From positions 2,342,802-2,406,801 of the forward strand of contig NZ_NRSW01000001.1 in NCBI RefSeq assembly GCF_002288635.1: a stretch of DNA of 64,000 nt, written 5' to 3'. Numbering within the stretch: the first letter of the stretch is position 1; the number at the start of each line of letters is the position of its first letter. This stretch comes from Mucilaginibacter sp. MD40. Its GTDB lineage: Bacteria > Bacteroidota > Bacteroidia > Sphingobacteriales > Sphingobacteriaceae. Of this stretch, positions 50,512 to 60,578 are shown piece by piece. Position numbers and translations under genes: made by a program. The notes under the pieces are model-generated. The model worked only from the letters and a program-made list of their open reading frames with translations, was not told the origin of the DNA and made no database searches.

Positions 50512-52938
50512 ATGCTGAAAAATTACATCAAGATCGCGTGGAGAAATATTCTTCGCCATAAAGCTTATTCTTTAATTAATATTTCTGGTTTAACGGTGGG
50601 CATTGCTGCCTGTCTGCTCATATTTGTAATTTTACAATTTGAGACCAGCTACAATAAGTTCAACGCCAATTATAAAAACATTTACCATATCATATCCGAG
50701 CAAAAGAGGGACGGTAATATTGATTACAACCCAGGTGTATCGGTACCAGCATTAGAAGGGTTCCGCCTGGATATGCCGCAGGTAAAATTTGCCGCGGTAA
50801 ACTCAAGCTATGGCAGCCAGTTCACTATTTTAAATAACGGAGAAAGCGTTTCTGCCAGCGACAAAAAATTTATTGAGCCGCTGGGCGTGATGTTTACCGA
50901 ACCACAGTTCTTCGATATTTTTACCACCAAATGGCTTAGCGGCGATAAGAATGTTTTGGCGCAACCCAACATGGTGGTATTATCAAAAGCTACCGCCGAT
51001 AAATACTTTGGCGACTGGAAGCAGGCAAACGGAAAATCTATCAAAATTGATAACGCAATAACTTTGCGTGTAGCAGGTGTTATCGAAGATATGCCAAGCA
51101 ACACAGATATTCCGCTTAAAGTACTGGTATCATACATCACCTGGAAAAATGCCGGTGAGCTTTATGGTTACACAAACGAATGGGGTTCGTTAAGCAGCAA
51201 CCACCAGATATTTGCATTGCTGCCTGCTAATATGTCAAAAGATGCTTTTCAAAAGCAGATAGACATTTTTACCAAAAAAGCCACTGAAAATAAAACCAAC
51301 AGCACCCGCATACATATAGTACAACCATTAGGTGAACTGCATTTTGATACCAGGATCGGCAATACCCTGGGCGATCACCTAACCAGCAAAGCCACACTTA
51401 AAACCTTAGGGTTTATTGCTATTCTTATCATTTTAATGGCTTCGATCAATTTTATCAATTTATCCACCGCCCAATCAGTTGGCCGTTCAAAAGAGGTTGG
51501 CATACGTAAGGTATTAGGGAGCACGCGTTCACAATTAATTGCTCAGGTTTTAGGCGAAACGATGTTAGTGATCTTGTTCTCTATATTACTTGCATTAGCC
51601 CTGGCTAAAATAGCATTGCCGCACTTGAAGAATATTGCCAGTGTGCCGGATGATATTGCACTGTTAAGCGTGGGTACAGTTTTATTCCTGGTAACCACTT
51701 TTGTTGTTGTGGTTTTGCTTTCAGGTATTTATCCCGCATTGGTTGTTTCGGGCTTTAAACCGGTGCTGGCTCTAAAAAATAAAATAACGGCAGCATCTAT
51801 TGGTGGTATTCCGCTACGCAGGGCATTGGTGGTAGCGCAGTTTGCTATTGCTCAATTGCTCATTATAGGTACCATTGTAGCCGTAAACCAAATGAACTTT
51901 GTTAACGAGGCCGATCTCGGTTTTAATAAAGAAGCGGTGATGATACTACCCGGCTATACAGATAGTATCAGCCTGAGTAAAATGGAATCATTCAAAGCTA
52001 ATCTGCTTCAAAACCCGAATATTAAATCGGTAAGTTTTGCTTCAGATGCGCCATCATCAGATAATAACTCGGGCTCAAACTTCTACTTCAATAACTCCAT
52101 GAAAGACCCCGACTTCAATACTTTCCTGAAGTTTGGGGATAATGATTATTTCAAAACATTTGGGTTAAAGTTAGTGGCAGGCAAAGGTTTCGCTAAAAGC
52201 GACACCGTTAATCAGTTTGTGGTTAACGAAACTTTTATACATAAACTTGGCATTAAAAGGGCAGAGGATGCTATAGGCAAAACCATGAAACTGGGTAGCG
52301 CCAAAACGTTCTCTCCAATTGTTGGCGTAGTTAAAGACTTTAAGACTAACTCGTTACGTGATGAAGTGAAGCCCATTGCTATCTCATCAAGAAAAGCATT
52401 ATTATCGCAAACAGCTGTCAAAATAGAGACCAAAGGCCTGAGCAACACCGCTAAAGCTGTACAAAGCCTATGGGAAAAAACCTATCCTGAATATGCCTAC
52501 AACGGCTATTTCCTTGATGAAACCATTGCCCAATTTTACAAACAAGAAAATCAACTGGCACTGGTTTATAAGCTATTTGCTTTTATAGCCGTGTTTATTT
52601 CATGCCTCGGTTTATATGGTTTAGTATCGTACATGGCGGTACAGCGTACAAAAGAGGTGGGCGTACGTAAGGTTCTTGGCGCATCGGTATTGAATATCGT
52701 GTTGCTGTTCTCCAAAGAATTCATGATCTTGATAGGTATATCATTCTTACTGGCCATACCTATAGCCTGGTATATGATGAACCAATGGCTCCAGAACTTC
52801 GTCTACCGCATACCACTAACCGCGGGTGTATTTATTTTGGCAATGGCAACCTCTATCATTATCGCTTGGTTGACAGTTGGCTATAAAGCAACTAAAGCGG
52901 CATTAGTAAACCCTGTTAAAAGTTTAAGAAGCGAATAA
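50512..52938 (+). CDS. FtsX/MacB-type ABC transporter permease, paralogue 1 of 4
   Basis: 808 residues: two MacB_PCD-FtsX modules in one chain, about eight membrane helices. It starts with KNYIKIAWRNILRHKAYSLINISGLTVGIAACLLIF and a periplasmic domain (~50-270). Helices of the first module follow, containing FINLSTAQSVGRSKEVGIRKVLGSTRSQLI (~310-340), then a second periplasmic domain. The second module has CLGLYGLVSYMAVQRTKEVGVRKVLGASVLNIV (~695-730). It ends in ALVNPVKSLRSE, a tail shared by all four paralogues. It lacks its own ATPase domain. Such exporters move lipids, peptides or drugs using a MacB/LolD-type mechanism; the substrate is unknown. Confidence 0.9.
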   Translation: MLKNYIKIAWRNILRHKAYSLINISGLTVGIAACLLIFVILQFETSYNKFNANYKNIYHIISEQKRDGNIDYNPGVSVPALEGFRLDMPQVKFAAVNSSYGSQFTILNNGESVSASDKKFIEPLGVMFTEPQFFDIFTTKWLSGDKNVLAQPNMVVLSKATADKYFGDWKQANGKSIKIDNAITLRVAGVIEDMPSNTDIPLKVLVSYITWKNAGELYGYTNEWGSLSSNHQIFALLPANMSKDAFQKQIDIFTKKATENKTNSTRIHIVQPLGELHFDTRIGNTLGDHLTSKATLKTLGFIAILIILMASINFINLSTAQSVGRSKEVGIRKVLGSTRSQLIAQVLGETMLVILFSILLALALAKIALPHLKNIASVPDDIALLSVGTVLFLVTTFVVVVLLSGIYPALVVSGFKPVLALKNKITAASIGGIPLRRALVVAQFAIAQLLIIGTIVAVNQMNFVNEADLGFNKEAVMILPGYTDSISLSKMESFKANLLQNPNIKSVSFASDAPSSDNNSGSNFYFNNSMKDPDFNTFLKFGDNDYFKTFGLKLVAGKGFAKSDTVNQFVVNETFIHKLGIKRAEDAIGKTMKLGSAKTFSPIVGVVKDFKTNSLRDEVKPIAISSRKALLSQTAVKIETKGLSNTAKAVQSLWEKTYPEYAYNGYFLDETIAQFYKQENQLALVYKLFAFIAVFISCLGLYGLVSYMAVQRTKEVGVRKVLGASVLNIVLLFSKEFMILIGISFLLAIPIAWYMMNQWLQNFVYRIPLTAGVFILAMATSIIIAWLTVGYKATKAALVNPVKSLRSE

Positions 52939-53012
52939 TTACATCATGGAATAGATTGGGTTGTCTGCCAAGCTCCAGATAATTCAATAATATCTTATTA
53001 CCAATTAAACCT

Positions 53013-55397
53013 ATGCTAAAAAACCATTTTAAAATAGCCCTGCGTAACCTGTGGAAACATAAGGCATTTTCATTCATCAATGTTACCGGCCTGTCAATTG
53101 GCATTACCGCCTGCTTCTTTATATTCATGTACGTAGCTTTTGAACTAAGCTACGACAGGTTTAATACCAAGGCAGATCGTATTTACCGTTTGGTAACAGA
53201 CATTAAAACACCATCCGAAACAATTAATACGGATGCCACCTCATGGGCTTTTGGGCCAAACATCAAACCGGAGTTTCCGGAAGTTGAGGCATTTGTACGG
53301 GTACAAAGGAGTGGCTTTCTAATCAGAAAAGATAATATAAAGTTTCAGGAAGATAACGCTATGCTGGCCGATTCTAATTTCTTTAAGGTATTTGATTTCA
53401 AACTCGTAAAAGGAGATATAAATACCGCGCTAATTAAACCGGCAAGCATCGTTTTTAGTGAAACTACAGCCAAAAAATATTTTGGCGATGCGGATCCTAT
53501 GGGTAAAACAGTCCTCATGTCGGGCGATGGCGTGCCGGCTGTAGTAACCGGCGTAATGAAAGATATGCCGGGCAACTCGCAGATACATGCCGATCTGCTG
53601 ATCTCGATGACCTCACTCACCCAAAAGTTTCGTCCGGATATTGATAATCAGTGGGGCAATTACGGCGCCAACACCTATTTGCTGTTGAAGCCGGGTACCA
53701 ACTCTAAGCAACTGCAGGCCAAATTTGTGCCTTTTATAGAAAAACGGTATGGTAAGCAAGCACGCGAAAGTAAAATGTTTGCCACCCTTTTGCTGGAGCC
53801 GTTAAAAGATGTTTACCTGCACTCAACAAGGGGTGGACAGGAAGTTGGCAGTATCAGCAACGTATACATATTTAGTATTGTAGCAGTATTCATATTGCTC
53901 ATTGCCTGCATCAATTTTATTAATCTTACTACAGCCCGTTCGGTAGAGCGTGCTAAAGAAGTGGGTATACGTAAAGTAGTTGGCGCTGCGAAAGGCGAGC
54001 TTGCGGCCCAGTTCATTGGCGAATCGGTAGTGTTGTGTATCATCGCTTTTTTTATAACGCTTGCGCTATCATCTATACTACTGCCTGTATTTAACCAGTT
54101 GGCAGGTAAAGTAGTAAGCCCTGGTGTATTCAGTAACCCATTAAATGTATTGGGGTTATTTTTGCTATCAGTAATTATTGGCTTATTAGCTGGCATTTAT
54201 CCGGCGCTGGTATTATCATCTTTCAGGCCGGTTATGGTGTTAAAAGGCAGGTTCTCAAGCGGTACTAAAGGCAATTTGTTAAGAAAAAGCCTGGTGGTAG
54301 CACAATTCAGCATATCAATAGCGCTTATCATAGGCACCATTGTGGTTTATGATCAGATGAACTTTATGCAAAACCAGGACCTTGGCTTTTCAAAAGAGCA
54401 AACGCTTGTTTTAGATACAGATAATGATCCTGGGCAGGAGGCATTTAAACAGTCAATAAAAGACTTGCCGGGGGTAAAGGCCGTAACTTTATCTTCAAGC
54501 GTGCCGGGAAGCGGTCACAACGGCGCCTATTCTGAAATAGAAAATAATAAAGGCGATCTCCAGGTGGCTAACCTTGCCCTATACTTTGTTGATTTTGATT
54601 ATATCAAAAATTATGGCCTTAAAATAATTGCCGGGCGCCCGTTCTCACGCGATTTTATGAACACAGATACTGCCCAAGCCATGATCATTAACGAGCAGGC
54701 TGCAAAATTATTTGGCTATGCAAAGCCTGAGCAGGCCATTGGCCGACGCTTTAAGCAGTGGGGCCGCGAGGGTAAGATAATTGGGGTAATGAAAGATTTT
54801 CACTACCACTCACTTCAAGAGAAGATAGACCCACTTACCATGCGTGTGGAAATGAAAGCATTTAACAAGGTTTCAGTTAAGATGAGCACTGCTAATTTAC
54901 AGACAAGCCTGGCTCAGATTGAAAGCAAGTGGAAACAATATATTCCAACTAAACCTTACACCTATTTCTTTTTAGATGAGTTTTTTGACCGCCAATATCG
55001 CAGCGAACAACGCTTTGGCAAACTCTTCTTCAACTTTGCCCTCTTAGCCATAGCCATCTCTTGTTTGGGGTTATTGGGTTTGGCTTCGTACAGTACATAC
55101 CAGCGCACCCGTGAAATAGGTATACGCAAAGTACTGGGCGCATCAACAAGTGGTATTGTTAATATGCTATCAATTGATTTTTTAAAGCTGGTGCTCATAT
55201 CATTTGTAATAGCAACTCCTGTAGCCTGGTACTTTATGCACAAGTGGCTGCTTGATTTTGCTTACCGCATTCAAATACAATGGTGGGTATTTGCCGCTGC
55301 CGGCGTACTGGCAATAGTAGTGGCATTAACCACTATCAGCTTTCAGGCTATAAGGGCGGCTTTAACTAACCCGGTAAAAAGTTTAAGGAGCGAATAA
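53013..55397 (+). CDS. FtsX/MacB-type ABC transporter permease, paralogue 2 of 4
   Basis: 794 residues with the same two-module architecture as its neighbours: KNHFKIALRNLWKHKAFSFINVTGLSIGITACFFIFMY at the N-terminus, NLTTARSVERAKEVGIRKVVGAAKGELAAQ in the first FtsX region (~307-336), and CLGLLGLASYSTYQRTREIGIRKVLGASTSGIV in the second. C-terminal tail RAALTNPVKSLRSE. It lies 74 bp after paralogue 1 and 18 bp before paralogue 3. The periplasmic domains differ most between the four copies, suggesting different partners or substrates. Confidence 0.9.
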   Translation: MLKNHFKIALRNLWKHKAFSFINVTGLSIGITACFFIFMYVAFELSYDRFNTKADRIYRLVTDIKTPSETINTDATSWAFGPNIKPEFPEVEAFVRVQRSGFLIRKDNIKFQEDNAMLADSNFFKVFDFKLVKGDINTALIKPASIVFSETTAKKYFGDADPMGKTVLMSGDGVPAVVTGVMKDMPGNSQIHADLLISMTSLTQKFRPDIDNQWGNYGANTYLLLKPGTNSKQLQAKFVPFIEKRYGKQARESKMFATLLLEPLKDVYLHSTRGGQEVGSISNVYIFSIVAVFILLIACINFINLTTARSVERAKEVGIRKVVGAAKGELAAQFIGESVVLCIIAFFITLALSSILLPVFNQLAGKVVSPGVFSNPLNVLGLFLLSVIIGLLAGIYPALVLSSFRPVMVLKGRFSSGTKGNLLRKSLVVAQFSISIALIIGTIVVYDQMNFMQNQDLGFSKEQTLVLDTDNDPGQEAFKQSIKDLPGVKAVTLSSSVPGSGHNGAYSEIENNKGDLQVANLALYFVDFDYIKNYGLKIIAGRPFSRDFMNTDTAQAMIINEQAAKLFGYAKPEQAIGRRFKQWGREGKIIGVMKDFHYHSLQEKIDPLTMRVEMKAFNKVSVKMSTANLQTSLAQIESKWKQYIPTKPYTYFFLDEFFDRQYRSEQRFGKLFFNFALLAIAISCLGLLGLASYSTYQRTREIGIRKVLGASTSGIVNMLSIDFLKLVLISFVIATPVAWYFMHKWLLDFAYRIQIQWWVFAAAGVLAIVVALTTISFQAIRAALTNPVKSLRSE

Positions 55398-55415
55398 AAT
55401 TTAAACTATTAAAGA

Positions 55416-57827
55416 ATGATACGTAACTATTTAAAAACAGCCTGGAGAAACCTGCTGAGTAATAAAACAACATCGTTTATTAGCATGGCAGGGCTTGCTG
55501 TGGGTATAAGCTGCTTTATGCTTTTAGCTACCTATCTGGTAAATGAGCTACGGTATGATACATTTAATAATAATGCCGGCAGGATTGTACGTGTTGCTTA
55601 TAAATATCAGTCTCCAGATGATAAGGAACCAAGGGAATTAGCTGTTACACCTACGGCAACGGTTCCGGTTTACAAGCAGCAATTCTCCGAGATAGAAGAT
55701 GGCGTACGCATTTTTAATTACTCAGGCAACGGACAGGTTACTGTTAGTTATGGAGATAAACTCTTTGCCGAAAAGCAAATGCTAACTGCTGATGACTCAT
55801 TCTTTAAAATTTTCTCATTTAATTTTTTAGAAGGCAACGCGCAAAATGCCTTGTCAGATCCATCATCTATCGTGATCAGTTTATCTGCCGCGAAAAAGTA
55901 CTTCGGTAATGAAGATCCGATGGGCAAGGTGCTTAAATTAAACAGCGATAAAAACCTTACCGTTACAGGTGTGATAGAGGATGTACCCTCATATTCTCAG
56001 ATCAAATTTGATATGATAGCCAATTCGGTTATTGATCCGGGTACGAAAGATCTGCGCTGGAGTTCGGCAAGCAATTATTCGTACTTGTTGCTTAAACCGG
56101 GAACAAACAGGCAAGCCCTTTCAAAAAAAATGGATGCCTTCATCGCTAATATCATGAAAGGAGAGGGCCGCAAGGGTACAACACAGTACCAGTTAGAACC
56201 CCTAACAAAAGTACACCTTTACTCAAAGGCGTTATACAGTTTAGATACGCCCGGTAATCTGAATAATATTTACACACTTGGCGTAGTGGCGGTTATTTTA
56301 TTGCTGCTGGCCTGTGTTAACTTTCTTAATCTGGTTACCGCACGATCTGCAGAGCGTGGCAAAGAAATTGGCGTGCGTAAGGTAATGGGCGCCGGTCGCG
56401 GGCAATTGTTTGTTCAGTTCATTATAGAAGCCGCGATCATAACATTAGTTTCGCTGCTCATTGGTATTATTATACTTTACCTTGCGCTACCAGGCTTCAG
56501 TACATTTACCGGCCAGCAACTCAGCTTGCATACATGGAATATGAGCTGGCTTGTAGGCGCGTTAGTGATTCTATTTGTTTTGGTGTCTTTTCTGGCGGGC
56601 ACCTATCCTTCGCTTTACCTTTCAGCATTTAAACCTATAGCCACGTTAAAAGGTAAATCAACAGCTCAACCCGGCGGTAACTTACTACGCAAATCGTTGG
56701 TAGTATTTCAGTTTGTAGTATCGGTATTTTTTATCATCAGTACGCTGATAGCAGGTAATCAGTTAAAATATATGCAAACGGTAGATACCGGTATTAAACG
56801 CGACCAGGTAATTGTTATAAATATTGGCGGCTTGCCATATAATAAAATAGAAACCTTTAAAAACGATCTTAAACAACAAAGCGGTGTTGTAGCTACAACA
56901 GCGAGCTATGATTCGCCTGTTAATGTGCGTGGAGGTTACAGCATTAACGCTGCGGATGGAAAGCCTACCGATTACAGCCTGTCTGTAACCGCCATACCTA
57001 TCGAAAAAGACTTTGTAAAGACCTTAGGAATTAAGCTGCTAACAGGCGAGGATTTTAACCTAAGTGATGAGAAGGCCGTGCAGGATACCGCATATAACAA
57101 ACGTAAATACAGCTTTATACTCAATGAAACCGCTGTAAAAGCAATGGGCTGGAAACCTGAAGAAGCTGTAGGTAAACGTATAGGGCTTAACGGGCGTGTT
57201 GGTTTAATTAAAGCTGTGGCAAAGGATTTTAACTTCGCGTCGCTACACCAGGAAATTACGCCCATTGTGATGTTTGCCGAGTACGACTGGTTTGGTAAGT
57301 TACTGATCAAAGCATCAGCTAAAAACATGCAGCAAACCGTTACCGCGTTGCAAGGTAAATGGAAAGCTTTTTACCCTAATAAACCTTTTGAATATCATTT
57401 CCTTGACGAGGAGTATGAAGAGCTGTACAAAGCTGACCTGCGTACAGGTGCCATTTTAAAAGCTTTCACTGCTATAACTATTTTTATTTCATGTCTTGGT
57501 TTGTTTGGTCTGGCTGTATTCTCAACACGCCTGCGTACCAAGGAAATTGGTATACGCAAAGTATTAGGGGCAGGGGTAACCAATATTGCTGCATTAGTAT
57601 CTTTTGATTTTATTAAGCTGGTGATTATCGCGGTTATCATAGCCTCGCCGCTGGCTTATTATGCTATGCATAAATGGTTGCAGGATTTTGCTTTTAGGGT
57701 GGAGATACAATGGTGGATATTTGCACTATCCGCAGCTTTTGCGGTATTTATAGCATTAGCTACAGTAGGTTACCAATCAGTAAAGGCGGCTTTAACCAAC
57801 CCCATAAAAACACTTAGAAGCGAATAG
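55416..57827 (+). CDS. FtsX/MacB-type ABC transporter permease, paralogue 3 of 4
   Basis: 803 residues of the same architecture: RNYLKTAWRNLLSNKTTSFISMAGLAVGISCFMLLATYL at the start, NLVTARSAERGKEIGVRKVMGAGRGQLFVQ in the first module and CLGLFGLAVFSTRLRTKEIGIRKVLGAGVTNIA in the second. Tail KAALTNPIKTLRSE, slightly diverged from the others. The periplasmic domains (~50-280 and ~460-670) presumably contact exported molecules or envelope partners. It lies 18 bp after paralogue 2 and 21 bp before paralogue 4, so it is in the same transcript. Confidence 0.9.
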   Translation: MIRNYLKTAWRNLLSNKTTSFISMAGLAVGISCFMLLATYLVNELRYDTFNNNAGRIVRVAYKYQSPDDKEPRELAVTPTATVPVYKQQFSEIEDGVRIFNYSGNGQVTVSYGDKLFAEKQMLTADDSFFKIFSFNFLEGNAQNALSDPSSIVISLSAAKKYFGNEDPMGKVLKLNSDKNLTVTGVIEDVPSYSQIKFDMIANSVIDPGTKDLRWSSASNYSYLLLKPGTNRQALSKKMDAFIANIMKGEGRKGTTQYQLEPLTKVHLYSKALYSLDTPGNLNNIYTLGVVAVILLLLACVNFLNLVTARSAERGKEIGVRKVMGAGRGQLFVQFIIEAAIITLVSLLIGIIILYLALPGFSTFTGQQLSLHTWNMSWLVGALVILFVLVSFLAGTYPSLYLSAFKPIATLKGKSTAQPGGNLLRKSLVVFQFVVSVFFIISTLIAGNQLKYMQTVDTGIKRDQVIVINIGGLPYNKIETFKNDLKQQSGVVATTASYDSPVNVRGGYSINAADGKPTDYSLSVTAIPIEKDFVKTLGIKLLTGEDFNLSDEKAVQDTAYNKRKYSFILNETAVKAMGWKPEEAVGKRIGLNGRVGLIKAVAKDFNFASLHQEITPIVMFAEYDWFGKLLIKASAKNMQQTVTALQGKWKAFYPNKPFEYHFLDEEYEELYKADLRTGAILKAFTAITIFISCLGLFGLAVFSTRLRTKEIGIRKVLGAGVTNIAALVSFDFIKLVIIAVIIASPLAYYAMHKWLQDFAFRVEIQWWIFALSAAFAVFIALATVGYQSVKAALTNPIKTLRSE

Positions 57828-57848
57828 CTAACCTCTAAAAATATTATT

Positions 57849-60305
57849 ATGCTTAAAAATTATTTTAAAATAGCCTGGCGAAATATGATGAAGAGCAAAT
57901 TCTTCTCCTTCATTAACATTTTCGGCTTATCTGTAGGTTTAGCCTGCTGTATGCTTATTGCGCTTTATCTAAACTATGAAACAAGTTACGATACACAACA
58001 CAAACATTCGACTGATATTTATCAGATAGTAACTGATTTCATTAAAAAGGGGTCAGAACCTATAAAAATGCCCAACACACCGGCGCCTATGGCCGAAGCG
58101 GTAAAACGCGACTTCCCGGAAGTTTTGGAAAGCGCAAGGCTTATGAAGCTATTTACTGATGATAAAACCATTTTGCAATACAACCCGCCATCAGGAGAAC
58201 GCAAATCATTTTTAGAAGAGAGAGGCTATCTGACAGACGCCTCGTTCTTCAAGATATTTAATTACAACTTTATTGAGGGTAATGCAGTTAATGCCTTGGC
58301 TCAACCTCGTACAGTGGTCATATCACAACAGCTGGCGAATAAGCTATTTGGCAATCAGCCCGCTATAAATAAGGTTTTACATGTAAACAGTAATACCAAT
58401 GGCGAGCAGGATTACACGGTAACTGGTGTTTTTGCCGACAGCCAAACCCCGTCACATATTGATGCCAACTTTTTCCTGTCTATGAGTGGTGGTAATATTG
58501 AACAGTTTACCAAGCAGCAGGCAAATGACTATGCCAGTAACAATATGTTTCATACTTATCTGCTGCTTAAACCGGGTACTGATCCTAAAACGCTTGAGGC
58601 CAAGTTCCCGGCATTCCTGGAAAAATATGCCGGCCAAACCATGCGGGAAATGGGTTTTAAAAAGTTACAGACATTACTGCCACTACGGGAGATACATTTA
58701 AGTGACCGTGTAACTACTAACGTAACACCGCCGGCAAGCAAAACGTACTTGTATGTGCTCTTCTCAATAGCTGTATTTACCCTGCTTATCGCCTGTATCA
58801 ATTTCATGAACCTTTCTACCGCCCGCTCATCTAAGCGTTCATCAGAAGTTGGAGTACGTAAAGTTTTGGGGGCTGAAAAGTCAACCCTTATCAGGCAGTT
58901 TCTCGGGGAGTCGATACTCATGACCCTGATAGCATTTGTTATATCTATTGTCATTACGGTAGCACTTGTCCCGCTATTTAATAAAGTAGCCGACAGGAAC
59001 ATCGTCCTATCTTGGGCAAACGATGGGATGTTATTAGCCGGGTTCCTGGTAATGGCTTTGTTTACCGGCCTATTAGCGGGTAGTTATCCTGCTTTCTATT
59101 TATCATCATTTAACCCGGTAAAAGTTTTAAAGGGAAAGTTAACCAATTCGCTCGCGGTGGTGGCTGTAAGGAAAGGTTTGGTTGTTTTTCAGTTTATTAT
59201 TTCTGTGGTGCTTATAGTCGCATCGGTTGTAATAGCCAGGCAAATGAACTTTATGCGCACTACAGATCTGGGCTTTACCCGTGAACAGGAGATCGTGATT
59301 CCTTTACGTACAGCTACTGCTAAAAAAGCCTACCAGGCTTTCAGAGATGATCTTAAAGGCAATAGTCGTATTGCATCAGTAGGTGCATCCTATTACTATC
59401 CCGGTATATTTAACCCGAGCGACAATAGCTTTTACAGAGAGGGGCAAAATGTTGAAGAAGGTAAACGTACCCGCATGAACTATGTGGATGAGAACTTTTT
59501 GAATACACTTAATATTAAACCCATTGCAGGGCGCTTGTTTTCTGCTGATTTCCGCTCTGATACCACCAATAGCGTTATTATTAATGAAACAGCCGCTAAA
59601 GAGTACGGATTTGCTTCGGCAAAGGAAGCTGTTGGAAAAACTATTTATAATAGTTTCCGAAACAACATTAGTCCGTTTAAAATAGTCGGCGTGGTTAAAG
59701 ATTTTCATTACGAGGATCTGCATTTACCTGTTACCCCGTATGCGTTCCGGTTAACAACAGATAACTCATGCAGTTACATGATCGTACACGCCCGTGCAGG
59801 TAATGTAAGCGATGTTCTAAAATCAATTGAAAGCACCTGGAAGAAATTTAATGCCAATGAGCCTTTCGACTATAGCTTTCTGGATGAGGATTTTCAGAAG
59901 AACTATAAAGCTGATACTCGCCTGGCCGCTATTGTACGCTACTTCACCATCATAGCTATCTTAATATCGTGCCTTGGGTTGTTTGGTTTGGCCGCATTTA
60001 GTGCCGAACAGCGTACCAAGGAAATAGGTGTGCGCAAAGTGCTGGGTGCAAGCGTACAAACAATTGTTTCGTTGTTATCCATCGATTTTCTTAAATTGAT
60101 TATTATATCGGTTATCATAGCCTCACCAATTGCCTGGTGGTTAATGAATAAATGGCTCCAGGGCTTTGCCTACCGCCAGGCTATTGATTGGACAATATTT
60201 GCTTATACTACGATCATTGCCATCACTATCGGCCTCATCACCATCGGTTCGCAGGCAATTAAAGCCGCCCTGGTGAACCCGGTAAAAAGTCTACGATCTG
60301 AATAA
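57849..60305 (+). CDS. FtsX/MacB-type ABC transporter permease, paralogue 4 of 4
   Basis: 818 residues: KNYFKIAWRNMMKSKFFSFINIFGLSVGLACCMLIALYL, then NLSTARSSKRSSEVGVRKVLGAEKSTLIRQ, then CLGLFGLAAFSAEQRTKEIGVRKVLGASVQTIV, with tail KAALVNPVKSLRSE. It is the last of the tandem set. A terminator follows at 60327, separating it from the ATPase gene, which has its own promoter region. Confidence 0.9.
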   Translation: MLKNYFKIAWRNMMKSKFFSFINIFGLSVGLACCMLIALYLNYETSYDTQHKHSTDIYQIVTDFIKKGSEPIKMPNTPAPMAEAVKRDFPEVLESARLMKLFTDDKTILQYNPPSGERKSFLEERGYLTDASFFKIFNYNFIEGNAVNALAQPRTVVISQQLANKLFGNQPAINKVLHVNSNTNGEQDYTVTGVFADSQTPSHIDANFFLSMSGGNIEQFTKQQANDYASNNMFHTYLLLKPGTDPKTLEAKFPAFLEKYAGQTMREMGFKKLQTLLPLREIHLSDRVTTNVTPPASKTYLYVLFSIAVFTLLIACINFMNLSTARSSKRSSEVGVRKVLGAEKSTLIRQFLGESILMTLIAFVISIVITVALVPLFNKVADRNIVLSWANDGMLLAGFLVMALFTGLLAGSYPAFYLSSFNPVKVLKGKLTNSLAVVAVRKGLVVFQFIISVVLIVASVVIARQMNFMRTTDLGFTREQEIVIPLRTATAKKAYQAFRDDLKGNSRIASVGASYYYPGIFNPSDNSFYREGQNVEEGKRTRMNYVDENFLNTLNIKPIAGRLFSADFRSDTTNSVIINETAAKEYGFASAKEAVGKTIYNSFRNNISPFKIVGVVKDFHYEDLHLPVTPYAFRLTTDNSCSYMIVHARAGNVSDVLKSIESTWKKFNANEPFDYSFLDEDFQKNYKADTRLAAIVRYFTIIAILISCLGLFGLAAFSAEQRTKEIGVRKVLGASVQTIVSLLSIDFLKLIIISVIIASPIAWWLMNKWLQGFAYRQAIDWTIFAYTTIIAITIGLITIGSQAIKAALVNPVKSLRSE

Positions 60306-60326
60306 TACCTGGTTTATTTAATATTA

Positions 60327-60356
60327 AAAAGGTTAGGACCATGGGTCTAACCTTTT
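60327..60356 (+). terminator. Terminator after the permease array
   Basis: AAAAGGTTAGGACC pairs with GGTCTAACCTTTT across ATG, with one bulged G, 22 bp after the last permease stop. Confidence 0.8.
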
Positions 60357-60397
60357 GCGTTTAAGCTATTAGTTATAATATAATTAGCCGTTTCATT

Positions 60398-60495
60398 GTA
60401 TCATAACCGTACGCTCGCTGTACATAAGCGTACGGTTATTCTTTAAAATAATGTTTATAAATACCTGACTTATTGATACTTGTAATTTTGGTACA
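60398..60495 (+). promoter_or_regulatory. Upstream element of the ATPase-TolC operon (copy 2)
   Basis: Same order as before the permease array: GTATCATAA (60398), CGTAC (offset 10), GCTGT (offset 19), GCGTAC (60428), and TTTTGGTA with GG at 60490 (offset 92). Here the site also contains an exact 13-bp inverted repeat, ATAACCGTACGCT (60403-60415) / AGCGTACGGTTAT (60427-60439), a plausible dimer-binding site. TAATTTTG (60484-60491) fits a TAnnTTTG -7 element. Confidence 0.6.
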
Positions 60496-60578
60496 TTATT
60501 CATACCTGCATACCAAAACAGTTTAAGAAATTGCAGCACAAATTATAGCAAGTATTAACAAGTCACAATTATATCCAA

